64,000 nucleotides of DNA from a virus, in the IMG/VR virus record IMGVR_UViG_3300022752_000025, positions 62,001 through 126,000 of that record; one strand, 5' to 3'. Position 1 is the first letter of the stretch, and each line of letters begins with the position of its first letter. Both the position numbers and the translations under genes were made by a program. The notes under the pieces are model-generated. The model had not been told where the DNA came from. It made no database searches and saw only the letters and a list, made by a program, of their open reading frames with translations. Below, in pieces: positions 32,856-41,135 of this stretch.

Positions 32856-33638
32856 TTATTCACATCTACCATTTGGATTTTTAGGTCCATAGGGTCCGAA
32901 TAGAGTTGTACCTAAAACGATAGGTATTCCTAAATTTTGTGCAAAAAGTTCACAACTATATTTTTGATAGTGGTTTTTACCTCGATGTCCACATAAAATG
33001 TTAAGCGGTGCGTAGAAATAATATGTTTCAAAATCACATGGCGTCAGTATATTATATACTAGAAAAGGCTTTGGAGGTATATAATAACCATCAAGACTTA
33101 CGGTAATAAATCTAACGTATTTTGCTCCGCTTGTATCTGGATCTTTCCAGACATCTGGAAAGTAGCCTAGACTATGAAATAATACAAATACATCTAACTC
33201 TAAATTTTCAGTATTATTGATCTCGAATGGTTTTGATAATGTTCCAGAAATTTGATTTTTCATAAAACTATCTAATGATCCTTGCTCTAAATATATAAAT
33301 ACTCTTTTGCCATATGTATAAACTTTTGAGCCATCAACCCATACTTTTTTATCTTCAATTTTATCTATTAGATTCAAATAAATGTTATTTTCATCTTCTT
33401 TTTCTACATAGAAAGCTTGTTTATAAGTTTTAGTTAATTTTTCAGATATTTTTTTATTTTTAATAATAGGTAAAGCTTTATTAAATCCAGGAAATTTATG
33501 CCAAGCCGCAATCATATTTTGACCAAGAAAATCATTATTGTTATATTTTTCTGTAGAATTATATTTTTTACTATTATATAGTATATATGCTTTTTCATCC
33601 CCAAAAACAGTATTTTTAATAAAAAAAGATTTTTCCAT
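32856..33638 (-). CDS. Probable late virion protein, unknown family
   Basis: 260 aa, rich in Tyr, Phe, Lys and Asn. Aromatic-rich segments such as YYFYAPLNILCGHRGKNHYQKYSCELFAQNLGI look like a folded beta-rich domain. No match recognised. Supporting evidence for a late structural gene is the GTGTATA motif 9 nt before the ATG, shared in divergent orientation with the next gene. Confidence 0.6.
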   Translation of the reverse strand: MEKSFFIKNTVFGDEKAYILYNSKKYNSTEKYNNNDFLGQNMIAAWHKFPGFNKALPIIKNKKISEKLTKTYKQAFYVEKEDENNIYLNLIDKIEDKKVWVDGSKVYTYGKRVFIYLEQGSLDSFMKNQISGTLSKPFEINNTENLELDVFVLFHSLGYFPDVWKDPDTSGAKYVRFITVSLDGYYIPPKPFLVYNILTPCDFETYYFYAPLNILCGHRGKNHYQKYSCELFAQNLGIPIVLGTTLFGPYGPKNPNGRCE

Positions 33639-33647
33639 ATATAAATA

Positions 33648-33654
33648 TATACAC
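33648..33654 (-). promoter_or_regulatory. GTGTATA late-type motif
   Basis: Minus strand GTGTATA, 9 nt before the ATG of the 260-aa gene; it forms a back-to-back pair (ACACT-atta-AGTGT) with the plus-strand motif at 33661. Confidence 0.5.
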
Positions 33655-33660
33655 TATTAA

Positions 33661-33667
33661 GTGTAAT
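33661..33667 (+). promoter_or_regulatory. GTGTAAT late-type motif
   Basis: GTGTAAT, 7 nt before the ATG at 33675. Confidence 0.6.
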
Positions 33668-33674
33668 TATTATT

Positions 33675-34013
33675 ATGAATTTGGATTTAAATCAATTATT
33701 TAACATAATTTTAGGAGCTTTAACATTTCTAGGTGGATGGCTTTTTACTAGAGTATTCTCTTTATTTGATAGACAAGAGAATTTAATGAAAGAGATAAAT
33801 GATAAAACATTTACTGATTTTATAACTTTAAGAAAAGAAGTAGAAGCAGAGGGTAGGAAGCATCAACAAGAAATTGCAGACTTAGCGCTTAAAATATCAA
33901 CTACATATGTCACAAAAGAATCATTTGAAGCGTATTTTGATAGAATTGAAGCTAAACTCGATAGAAATTTTGAGATAATACAGCAATATTTAATGAACAA
34001 AAATAAAAATTAA
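33675..34013 (+). CDS. Small membrane protein with coiled coil (holin- or spanin-like)
   Basis: 112 aa. One N-terminal membrane segment (NIILGALTFLGGWLFTRVFSLF, about 10-31) followed by a long charged coiled coil with a repeated aliphatic pattern to the end. This single-pass plus coil layout occurs in phage lysis-associated proteins, but no lysin is next to it, so the role is open. Late-type motif upstream. Confidence 0.6.
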   Translation: MNLDLNQLFNIILGALTFLGGWLFTRVFSLFDRQENLMKEINDKTFTDFITLRKEVEAEGRKHQQEIADLALKISTTYVTKESFEAYFDRIEAKLDRNFEIIQQYLMNKNKN

Positions 34014-34020
34014 CTGTAAT
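34014..34020 (+). promoter_or_regulatory. CTGTAAT late-type motif (variant)
   Basis: CTGTAAT, 7 nt before the GTG start codon at 34028; one base different from the common form. Confidence 0.4.
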
Positions 34021-34027
34021 AGTTAAT

Positions 34028-34543
34028 GTGACGGTTTCAGAAAGAGATTTAGATTTTTTTGCCAAAAAATTAAGTTTATCTCCAGAGAAAACTTTTCTGT
34101 TATTACAAGACCCAGATTGTTTGCCAGAAATTATTAATAAAGTTACTGAAGACGATATAAATGGAATTGTAGACATTAGTTTTCCAGTCTTTGTAGAACT
34201 AACTATTATAAAATATAGTAAAGATTTAAATTATTCATTTGAAGAAAAAGAATATATATCAGAAGCTGTTGGAACAAAATTCTATGATTTAATAGAATAT
34301 CCACTTCAAAATAAATATTTTTTTACATTAGAACAAAATGAAGATACGGCAAAATCTATATTAGTATTTCTTGGATTTTTTTATAAAAGTTTAGAGAAAT
34401 TAAGAAGATCCTATCCATCTGAAAATATATATTACAATATAGCTAAAAATGGATTTGAAAATTCAGATAAAGAAGAAATATCTGATCATCTTAAAGATTG
34501 GATTAAAGTTTTAAGAAGAATTCAGAATGAAGTGTGGTACTAA
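34028..34543 (+). CDS. Hypothetical protein
   Basis: 171 aa, GTG start set by the late-type motif 7 nt before it. Acidic and helical (ERDLDFFAKKLSLSPEKTFLLLQD; KDWIKVLRRIQNEVWY). No family recognised. Confidence 0.6.
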   Translation: MTVSERDLDFFAKKLSLSPEKTFLLLQDPDCLPEIINKVTEDDINGIVDISFPVFVELTIIKYSKDLNYSFEEKEYISEAVGTKFYDLIEYPLQNKYFFTLEQNEDTAKSILVFLGFFYKSLEKLRRSYPSENIYYNIAKNGFENSDKEEISDHLKDWIKVLRRIQNEVWY

Positions 34544-34549
34544 ATCCTT

Positions 34550-34866
34550 AATTATTTAACTTTTCTTTGATATCCAAAAGGGCTTTACCTCCAGATGTAA
34601 TATATCTGAAGTTAAGTATTATCAATCCAACTTTTCTTTTGACTCCAAATTTATCACAATTTCAGCGATAAACGGGCCATCGCACTTACGGATCAGAGGT
34701 AGCTTCGATCACTACATTCTGCGATGCCTACAGCTACATTCCCTTCTTTAGCCATATAATGTACAAATGAAGGTTTTAATAGTCGTCAGCCCTTGGGACG
34801 TTGCTATCTCAAGGATTGATAGTTGATTATTTGACATCAACAAACTGCTCTAATTGGGAACTATGT
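34550..34866 (-). ncRNA. Unidentified structured RNA with pseudoknot
   Basis: A gene-free stretch that folds strongly when read on the minus strand. Hairpin 1 TTTATCGC/GTGATAAA (34672-34650). Hairpin 2 CTTCAGAT/ATCTGGAG (34611-34589). H-type pseudoknot: GTAGC (34737-34733) pairs GCTAC (34703-34699), and the CATCGCA inside (34726-34720) pairs TGCGATG outside (34684-34678). A long-range helix CCAAGGGCT (34796-34788) with AGCCCTT and TTGG (34584-34574) closes most of the molecule. A near-consensus promoter precedes the 5' end. No match to RNase P, 6S, SRP or group I cores. Ends approximate. Confidence 0.65.
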
Positions 34867-34872
34867 TGAATT

Positions 34873-34901
34873 ATAATATATTAATTTTATTTTTTTGTCA
34901 A
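34873..34901 (-). promoter_or_regulatory. Sigma70-like promoter for the structured RNA
   Basis: Minus strand TTGACA (34901-34896), 17-nt spacer, TATTAT (34878-34873); transcription would begin near 34866, at the 5' edge of the folded region. Confidence 0.65.
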
Positions 34902-34908
34902 AGTTTTT

Positions 34909-34914
34909 TATAAT
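34909..34914 (+). promoter_or_regulatory. -10 element for the 69-aa gene
   Basis: TATAAT, 6 nt before the ATG at 34921. Only a weak -35 (TTTATT) is seen at the right distance. Confidence 0.5.
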
Positions 34915-34920
34915 ATAAAT

Positions 34921-35130
34921 ATGGAAATAATAAAAAATAAAGCCAGATGGTCCGTTTATTCTAAAAAATGCATAAATCATTACAATCTTGATACTTGTAT
35001 CATTTCTGATCGCCCAAATGAATATCCTTGTATTGCTATACCACAATTAATATCAGACGCAAATGGAACCAGAATTAAATTTAATTTTATTTATAAAAAA
35101 GATTGCCAAAAACTTTTAAAAGCTTTATAA
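34921..35130 (+). CDS. 69-aa hypothetical protein
   Basis: 69 aa with four cysteines (KKCINH, DTCIIS, YPCIA, KDCQKL). No family recognised. The ATG is 6 nt after a TATAAT box and it lies directly upstream of the tmRNA, divergent from the structured RNA. Confidence 0.6.
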   Translation: MEIIKNKARWSVYSKKCINHYNLDTCIISDRPNEYPCIAIPQLISDANGTRIKFNFIYKKDCQKLLKAL

Positions 35131-35131
35131 T

Positions 35132-35138
35132 GTGTAAA
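35132..35138 (+). promoter_or_regulatory. GTGTAAA late-type motif before tmRNA
   Basis: GTGTAAA, 21 nt before the 5' end of the tmRNA, so the tmRNA may be transcribed late or processed from a longer transcript. Confidence 0.35.
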
Positions 35139-35159
35139 TATTAAAAGTTCTTTCTAATT

Positions 35160-35548
35160 GGGCGCGTACTGGTTTCGATTTTAGGAATCGAAATTAAAAT
35201 GCAAGTAGAGGTTTAGGTGGGTCTCTTTAAAAAACCTTAAAAGTATTAACTGCCAAAACAGCTAAATACAAAGGTCATATCTCTGCTAGAGTTTCTCTAG
35301 TTGAGGAGACCGCTTCTGTAGCCTAAGTTCTACAGCGTGATTACCATGACACATCTAATGGATAATTGCGTATTTAGATGTCTTTATTTATAAAGTTTTT
35401 TTATTCTTTATAAGTTTAGTATTCAAAATAAAATCGCCAATTATATTTGTTTTTCTTGTATAAAAGGTTAAAAATAAGAAAAACTAAACTTGTAGTATTT
35501 TAATTTAAATTCTCTAAAAGACGAGAGTTCGAATCTCTCCGCGTCCAA
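35160..35548 (+). ncRNA. ssrA: tmRNA (one-piece)
   Basis: 389 nt. The 5' GGGCGCG pairs completely (with one G-U) with the 3' CGCGTCC; the T arm is GAGAG-TTCGAAT-CTCTC; the 5' domain begins GGGCGCGTACTGGTTTCGAT. The resume codon is GCC at 35252, and the tag frame reads AKTAKYKGHI ... ETASVA with stop TAA at 35324-35326 (24 codons). CCA is not encoded. tmRNA with SmpB rescues stalled ribosomes and tags peptides for proteolysis. No smpB gene is visible, so host SmpB would be used. Confidence 0.93.
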
Positions 35549-35580
35549 GGCAAAAAAAATAATCAATTTATAAAATTTTA

Positions 35581-35587
35581 GTGTAAT
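35581..35587 (+). promoter_or_regulatory. GTGTAAT late-type motif
   Basis: GTGTAAT, 23 nt before the ATG at 35611. Here, unlike at other sites, a ribosome-binding-like AGAGGT lies in between, giving a short leader. Confidence 0.5.
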
Positions 35588-35610
35588 AAAAAAATAAGAG
35601 GTAATATAAT

Positions 35611-36114
35611 ATGTCAACATCAGCAACTACAGATAGAAATGACCCAAATAGATGGCAAAATATTTCTAGGGTCCTTGTCAATGATACCGATTCATCTTTA
35701 ACTGGAATTCCATTTGATGTAAGTCAAATTAATGATCTAGAAGGTCTAGCAAGAGATATAAGAGGTATGTTAACTGGAATAGTTAATGGTTCAATTAATG
35801 TAAATCAATTTGATCTTAATCCTGTAACAGATGGAGTTACCTCTCATTCCCCAAAGAGCGCGTCTCCTTCAAATTTTACTCCAGCATCTGCACATGGTAC
35901 AATTTTAAATGCAAATGAAAGTAGAAAACAATTTTACATTCAAAATCTAGGAACACAAGGAGTTTATATTAAACTCGGAACATCTCCAAGTTTAACTTCT
36001 TTTAACGTATTACTAACAGGAAATAATACAGCATATTCAGACCAAAGCTATACTGGCGTTGTTACAACAACTGGCGCAGCAAATAATCCATCTTTCATTG
36101 CTTGGGAAAGATAA
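35611..36114 (+). CDS. Virion or fibre-associated protein, paralogue of next gene
   Basis: 167 aa. The C-terminal half FYIQNLGTQGVYIKLGTSPSLTSFNVLLTGN matches the same segment of the following product (LYIQNLSTGILYIKYGLNASNNSFNFIL) and ends with a tryptophan-glutamate motif (AWER versus SWERS). This small beta-domain type is common in phage structural proteins. Likely a capsid decoration or tail protein. A late-type motif and an AGAGGT ribosome-binding site lie upstream. Confidence 0.7.
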   Translation: MSTSATTDRNDPNRWQNISRVLVNDTDSSLTGIPFDVSQINDLEGLARDIRGMLTGIVNGSINVNQFDLNPVTDGVTSHSPKSASPSNFTPASAHGTILNANESRKQFYIQNLGTQGVYIKLGTSPSLTSFNVLLTGNNTAYSDQSYTGVVTTTGAANNPSFIAWER

Positions 36115-36140
36115 GTTTATTAGTTTAAAATATTTGCTTT

Positions 36141-36536
36141 ATGCCAAATATTGAATCTACAGATGTAACTGAGAAAAGAATATCATTAGTATATGATTCT
36201 GCAACAGATTCATATAAAGCTCAAAATTTATTAAGCGTAGACGAATTAACCTCTAAAGGATCAGTAATTTCAAATTTTAGCGCTAGCGGTACTAATGGCT
36301 CTGCGCTTATTGGGAATGAAAATAGAGAAGAATTATATATCCAAAATCTATCTACAGGAATTTTGTATATTAAATATGGATTGAATGCTTCTAATAATAG
36401 TTTTAATTTTATTTTAGCAGCCAATACAAGTAATAACGCAGGAGATGGTGGTAGTTTAAGCGATTTAAATTATACAGGATTAGTTAGTGTTAGCGGAATT
36501 GGAACCCCAAACTATATTAGTTGGGAACGTTCATAA
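36141..36536 (+). CDS. Virion-associated protein, paralogue of previous gene
   Basis: 131 aa. Same C-terminal beta-domain as the upstream product, with a shorter N-terminus. Tandem duplication followed by divergence is the simplest reading. No known enzymatic motif. Confidence 0.7.
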   Translation: MPNIESTDVTEKRISLVYDSATDSYKAQNLLSVDELTSKGSVISNFSASGTNGSALIGNENREELYIQNLSTGILYIKYGLNASNNSFNFILAANTSNNAGDGGSLSDLNYTGLVSVSGIGTPNYISWERS

Positions 36537-36537
36537 A

Positions 36538-37578
36538 ATGAAAAAAGAATTAGAGTTTGATTTAAACTCTTTTTCCGCTGATAAAAAAAAGAAAAAAGCC
36601 CCATTAAATAAGCCTTTTAGACTTCCATCTGGAAGCAAAAAAAAATTTGGTGTTTATGTAAAAAATGATAAAGGTAATACTGTAATGGTTAAGTTTGGTG
36701 ATCCAAATATGTCTATTAAAAGAGATAATCCAGAAAGGCGTAAAGCTTATAGAGCTAGGCATGGATGTTCTAGTCCTGGACCAAAATGGAAAGCTAATTA
36801 TTGGAGTTGCAAAATGTGGAGCGCAAAACCAGTAAGTAAAATTACTGGAAGTGAAGAAGAAATTATTTTAGAAGCAGATATTCAAGCTAAAAATAAAGGT
36901 CTTTGGTATAATATTCAGCAAAAGAAAAAAAGAATGGGTAAGAATTATCGTCCAGCAAAGCCAGGTTCTCCAGATCGCCCAACAGAAGAAGCAATTAAAA
37001 AAGCTCAAGCCTCAGAATATTTTAATGAAGAATATGAATGGGATGGCGAAACAGAATTTGATCAAATTATATTTCTAGAAGATAAATCGTTAGGTCAAGT
37101 CGAAGAGATAGAAGATGTCGAGAATGAATTTGAAGATTATAAAGAAGATTTTTACGAGATGATAGTTGGTTCAATTAATTCTATATATCAACATTCAAAA
37201 AATGTAATAGAAAAACTAGATGATCCAATGGTTAAAGAAAATCTAACAGAGCCATTTTTACAACAAATGGCTGCTCTTGCAGAAGATTATATGATTACAA
37301 TTCATAATTTTGTGATGTTCAATAAAGAAAATGAAGACATGCAAGAAAGTGAAGCATCTACAATATTTAGAATCGGTGACAAAGTAAAAAATATTAATGC
37401 TGCTTGCAAACATTATGGAAGCGAAGGGATTGTCAAACAAATTAAAGAACTTCCAGAAGATATTGGATATGCAGTAGTTTACGAATGCACAAATGACGGC
37501 TCAACATGGAAAAGGGGCGACCTTTTAGGCAAAACTGAAATTCAACTTAAAAAGATTGAAAATAAAAAAGAAATTTAA
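36538..37578 (+). CDS. Phage protein with DUF5872-like domain and SH3-like C-terminus
   Basis: 346 aa from the ATG at 36538, which lies just after the previous stop; a longer frame lacks a good start. Modules: KKFGVYVKNDKGNTVMVKFGD with an RHGC-rich basic block, KGLWYNIQQKKKRMGKNYRPAKPGSPDRPTEE (DUF5872-like), an acidic helical centre, and a C-terminal RIGDKVKNINAACKHYGSEGIVKQI (SH3-like). Comparable modular proteins occur in T4-like phages near head genes. Role unknown. Confidence 0.65.
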   Translation: MKKELEFDLNSFSADKKKKKAPLNKPFRLPSGSKKKFGVYVKNDKGNTVMVKFGDPNMSIKRDNPERRKAYRARHGCSSPGPKWKANYWSCKMWSAKPVSKITGSEEEIILEADIQAKNKGLWYNIQQKKKRMGKNYRPAKPGSPDRPTEEAIKKAQASEYFNEEYEWDGETEFDQIIFLEDKSLGQVEEIEDVENEFEDYKEDFYEMIVGSINSIYQHSKNVIEKLDDPMVKENLTEPFLQQMAALAEDYMITIHNFVMFNKENEDMQESEASTIFRIGDKVKNINAACKHYGSEGIVKQIKELPEDIGYAVVYECTNDGSTWKRGDLLGKTEIQLKKIENKKEI

Positions 37579-38089
37579 AAAACTGTTTGGTAGATCAAAA
37601 CTAATATTAGTTGGACTTGCGGTAATAATATCTTGGTGGTTTTTCTTTAAATGGGGTTTTAATTTTAAATATTATACATCAGTAACAAATATACCTAATT
37701 CATGTTTTGTTGATTCTTTAATTTGGGCTTCTAAATGTAATTTTTATCTTAAAACTCATACAGATGTTTGGAATACGATATATTGTTTTGTTTATTTTTA
37801 TAAAGATGATCCAGATATGATAATCGGTCATGCGGTAACAATATTCGAATACGCTAATTCATTATGGATGTATGATCCTAATTGGGGAACAATGCCAATT
37901 GGTTCTGCTGGAAATAAAGAAGAATATCAAGAAAAAATTAAATTATATATTTCTAAAACTTACGGTATAATAATTAAAGAAGGATTTTTTGCAGATGATT
38001 GGGTATATGTGCAAAGATTAAAAGAAAAAAAAATGAACGAAATTAAACCAGAGGTGTCTATTCATTTAGATGAACTCAAAAAGGAGTAA
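37556..38089 (+). CDS. Membrane-anchored transglutaminase-like cysteine protein
   Basis: 177 aa. A basic N-terminus and one membrane helix (LILVGLAVIISWWFFFKWGF) are followed by an outside domain with NSCFVDSLIWA, IGHAVTIFEY and WMYDPNWGT. Cys, His and Asp in this order are the triad of the transglutaminase-like/papain-like cysteine peptidase fold. It directly precedes two secreted PEP-CTERM-type protein genes, so it might process or cross-link cell-surface proteins (inference). It overlaps the previous gene by 23 nt. Confidence 0.55.
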   Translation: MKIKKKFKKLFGRSKLILVGLAVIISWWFFFKWGFNFKYYTSVTNIPNSCFVDSLIWASKCNFYLKTHTDVWNTIYCFVYFYKDDPDMIIGHAVTIFEYANSLWMYDPNWGTMPIGSAGNKEEYQEKIKLYISKTYGIIIKEGFFADDWVYVQRLKEKKMNEIKPEVSIHLDELKKE

Positions 38090-38095
38090 GGAAAT

Positions 38096-40057
38096 ATGAA
38101 AATGAACCTATTTAAAAGGTTACTAAAAAATACAGCCGCAAGTTTAATTGCGGTTTTTTTATGCTCAAATGCCAAAGCCGCAACATTATATTGGGATGTT
38201 AATGGTGCGACTTCTGGAGTTGGCGGCTCTGGAAATTGGACAACCACAGGAACAACATGGTCCACCGACCCCAATGGAACAACTACAACTGTATCTGGAG
38301 GTTGGACAAGCGCGGGAACGGGACCAACTAATGCGGCTATATTTCAAGGAACATCTGGTCAAGTTACTTTAAGTAGTAGTACTGTATACGCAAATAATGT
38401 TCAAGTAAATTCTTCTGGTTATACTTTTTGGAATAGTGGCACTACATCTTCACAAAATAGGTATATTAGAAGTACGAATGGTATAACACTTGGAGTTGGA
38501 GTAAATTTAAATTGGGGATCATCTGGTGCAGTTTTGGGAGTAACTGGTCCTATAAATGGTGGCGCAGGTTCACTATTAACTATTGTGGGTGGTACGGATG
38601 CTTCTACTGGTGTTAATTCAAGAATCGGACTTTCTTCTAACGCTATAGCAACAGCCATCAATGTTCCCATGACTGTAGCTACTACAGGTACAGGATATGC
38701 AGTAGTATCCGTAACCGATTCTTCTACTACAAATAGAATTAACGGAAATATTACCATAAATAATGGATCTAAACTTATTCTTGGGACAGGATCATCTACA
38801 AGTAGAGCATTAATTGTAACTGGCACTATTACTTCTTCTGCAGATGGAGCTTTATCTATTAATGAAAGTGGAAATACTGGGCTAGTAGAATTAAGGGGTA
38901 ATAATATTTTAAGTGGAGATATTAATGTATATGGTCAATTAGGATATGCAAATAAAAATGCATTTGGTACAGCGAGATTAGTTCTTAACCAAGGCGCAAC
39001 TTTAGGCCAAAGTCAAACTATTGGTGATAATAGTGACGCAGCAAGAATAATTAATAATAATATTCTACTAAATGGAGATGTTACTATTGGCGGATTAAGT
39101 TGGGCAAATATTCTTGGTGGTAATATAGATTTAAATAATGCTACTAGATCTATTAAAGTAGACAACTCTACTACCATTTATGGAGGATTTGTTAATAGCA
39201 CTACAGGTTTAATATTTACAAATAGTTCAAGTTCTGTAGGAGGTAGAACAATGGCATTTAATGGCGCTAGTACATATTCTGGTAATACATATTTTAATTC
39301 TAGTGGAACAGGCTGGAATATTAGTGTGAATAATACTAATGGATCTGCTTTTGGAAGTGGAAATGTTTATGTATATAAAGGAACTTCTTTAAGTGCAAAT
39401 AATACAGGCACAACATTAAGTGGAAATGGAATTATCGCTGGAACAATTGGTGGAGATGCTATTGTAAGTCCAGGAAATAGTCCAGGATTATTAACTGTAG
39501 GAGCAGTAGACCCAAGCGCAGGAATGAGTTTTGCATTTGAGATTACTAGCGACTTATTGCATAATGGTACATCTTATAATAATGATATATTGAAAATAAC
39601 AAATACTCCACCATTTACTGTAGCATTGACATCTGCAAATATTGTTAATCTATATTTAAATTCAAATGCATATAATTTAATGTATAATAATTTATTATCT
39701 GGGATAAGTTCATCTTTTCAAACTGGATTTTTTAATGCTAATGATTTTAATACTGATATAGCAAATGCAACTTATAATATGTATTTTCAAAGTGGATTTG
39801 GAACAGCTGTATTTAATGGATTAACATACGAAACATATAATGAATTCTTAACTAGAACTTCATTATCTGATGCTTCTTACTTTGTCAATACCAGCTCCAC
39901 AACGCTTGTTGATTCTAATTTTGGATTTATATCTACAGTAAATGTTATTCCCGAACCTTCTGTTTCTGATCTTATAAATATACCTATTAAAACTCTAAAG
40001 TATGTAATTAAATTACATGCTTCTTTAGGGCCCACATATAATGAAAGGGGTTATTGA
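38096..40057 (+). CDS. Secreted autotransporter-type beta-strand protein with PEP-like tail
   Basis: 653 aa. Signal peptide MKMNLFKRLLKNTAASLIAV... with cleavage after AKA; then YWDVNGATSGVGGSGNWTTTGTTWST, the opening typical of autotransporter-associated beta-strand repeat proteins, followed by many short Gly/Asn/Ser-rich beta repeats. Near the end VNVIPEPSVSDL is a PEP-CTERM motif, but the following helix is weak and the tail is longer than usual. Strong Shine-Dalgarno AAGGAGTAAGG before the ATG. Probably of host origin and exported to the cell surface. Confidence 0.75.
   Translation: MKMNLFKRLLKNTAASLIAVFLCSNAKAATLYWDVNGATSGVGGSGNWTTTGTTWSTDPNGTTTTVSGGWTSAGTGPTNAAIFQGTSGQVTLSSSTVYANNVQVNSSGYTFWNSGTTSSQNRYIRSTNGITLGVGVNLNWGSSGAVLGVTGPINGGAGSLLTIVGGTDASTGVNSRIGLSSNAIATAINVPMTVATTGTGYAVVSVTDSSTTNRINGNITINNGSKLILGTGSSTSRALIVTGTITSSADGALSINESGNTGLVELRGNNILSGDINVYGQLGYANKNAFGTARLVLNQGATLGQSQTIGDNSDAARIINNNILLNGDVTIGGLSWANILGGNIDLNNATRSIKVDNSTTIYGGFVNSTTGLIFTNSSSSVGGRTMAFNGASTYSGNTYFNSSGTGWNISVNNTNGSAFGSGNVYVYKGTSLSANNTGTTLSGNGIIAGTIGGDAIVSPGNSPGLLTVGAVDPSAGMSFAFEITSDLLHNGTSYNNDILKITNTPPFTVALTSANIVNLYLNSNAYNLMYNNLLSGISSSFQTGFFNANDFNTDIANATYNMYFQSGFGTAVFNGLTYETYNEFLTRTSLSDASYFVNTSSTTLVDSNFGFISTVNVIPEPSVSDLINIPIKTLKYVIKLHASLGPTYNERGY
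38136..38160 (+). terminator. Terminator-like hairpin inside a signal-peptide coding region
   Basis: CCGCAA (38136-38141), 6-nt loop, TTGCGG (38148-38153), then seven T. It has the form of an intrinsic terminator but lies within the signal-peptide codons of the 653-aa gene, so it may act as an attenuator or be chance. Confidence 0.4.
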
Positions 40058-40060
40058 TTT

Positions 40061-40903
40061 ATGAAAAAACTAATAACAACAATACTAACAGCGCTTTTAA
40101 TTACAACAATAGTTATTCAAGCGCAAATAATTACATCTTGGAACGCTTACAATGATTTCTATTTAGCTCCTATTACAAGTGGATGGACAGGAGCAGTAGA
40201 TCCAAGTCAAGCAGGTAATGCTTGGGGTTATTACGCAGGTAATGTTAATGGTTTTGGATATCCAACACAGATTGGTTCTTATTTTACAACAAGTTTTTCT
40301 GGTATTGGTAGTCAAAGTCTTTATCAATTTTCTGATATATCTCCTTTAGGACCAGGATATGTATTTGCAAATACTTTATGGGATGCTACTGGAGGTATGG
40401 GATTTGCTCGTTATCAAGATAACTTGGGATGGGGAGTTAGCTTAGGTCGTTATGATAATCCATGGTTTTCGGGAGCCCCAGGTTTATCTAGAGGACTAAG
40501 CAATCTTATTTGGATGCAATCTGGTTGGCTAGGAGGAACTGGGTCAGAGGGTATTGCTTCTGTGCTATCTTTTACAATACCAGAAACAGGAACATATACT
40601 TTTACTGGTAAATTTATTGCAGGCGCTCAAGGCGCTAACGGAGCATCAGTTGCTATTGTTGATAGTCTTAATACTCCTCTATTATCTAGAACTACAATGA
40701 TAAGCGATGAACTGACTAATTTTAATTTTACTAAAACTTATAATACTGGAGATGTCGTGGAGTTTCAAGTAGGAAGCAATTTTACCACAGGTAATGCAGT
40801 AGGTTTAGATTTATATGTTATACCAGAACCTTCTTCATTTTCATTGTTAATAATTGGTGGAACAATGTTATATGGCTTAAGGAAACTAAGAAAAAATGGA
40901 TAA
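40061..40903 (+). CDS. PEP-CTERM secreted protein
   Basis: 280 aa. Signal peptide MKKLITTILTALLITTIVIQ; mature domain of beta-sandwich type; C-terminal VIPEPSSFSLLIIGGTMLYG followed by LRKLRKNG is a textbook PEP-CTERM signal (motif, helix, basic end) recognised by exosortase in the host envelope. No exosortase gene is visible, so sorting would rely on the host. Such signals are typical of Verrucomicrobiota, Planctomycetota and some Proteobacteria, rare in phages. Confidence 0.85.
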   Translation: MKKLITTILTALLITTIVIQAQIITSWNAYNDFYLAPITSGWTGAVDPSQAGNAWGYYAGNVNGFGYPTQIGSYFTTSFSGIGSQSLYQFSDISPLGPGYVFANTLWDATGGMGFARYQDNLGWGVSLGRYDNPWFSGAPGLSRGLSNLIWMQSGWLGGTGSEGIASVLSFTIPETGTYTFTGKFIAGAQGANGASVAIVDSLNTPLLSRTTMISDELTNFNFTKTYNTGDVVEFQVGSNFTTGNAVGLDLYVIPEPSSFSLLIIGGTMLYGLRKLRKNG

Positions 40904-41135
40904 TAAGTTGAAAACTTTGTTAAAAGAAAATTATTATACTCCAACTTCTGAACAAACAGAAAAGTTTATACATAATTTCCATCAATATAGAGCTAAAAAG
41001 AAAGCAGAAGAAAAAACATATTATTCTTTAGCACTAGTAGTTTTATTAATCGTTACTCTATTAGGATCAATAGTCATAAAAGAAACAACAAATAGACTAG
41101 ATATACAAACCGCAGCAGGAGAAGTCCAAAAATGA
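40896..41135 (+). CDS. Small single-pass membrane protein
   Basis: 79 aa. Charged N-terminal half, membrane helix at about 43-63 (YYSLALVVLLIVTLLGSIVI), short outside tail. It overlaps the PEP-CTERM gene by 8 nt and the next gene by 4 nt, so the three are one operon. The topology recalls anti-sigma or small envelope regulators, but no motif proves this. Confidence 0.6.
   Translation: MDNKLKTLLKENYYTPTSEQTEKFIHNFHQYRAKKKAEEKTYYSLALVVLLIVTLLGSIVIKETTNRLDIQTAAGEVQK

Noticed and set aside
34550-34866. RNase P, 6S, SRP or group I identity for the structured RNA
   Set aside because: None of the conserved sequence blocks of these RNAs were found on either strand; GACGACTAT resembles a group I R element but no matching S element (ATAGTC) is present.
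34861-35046. 61-aa minus-strand reading frame
   Set aside because: It covers the divergent promoters and overlaps the start of the 69-aa plus-strand gene; composition is that of an antisense shadow.
38062-38826. Minus-strand frames over the autotransporter-type gene
   Set aside because: They are the complement of a long repeat-rich coding region with signal peptide and a strong ribosome-binding site; no promoter or start context on the minus strand.
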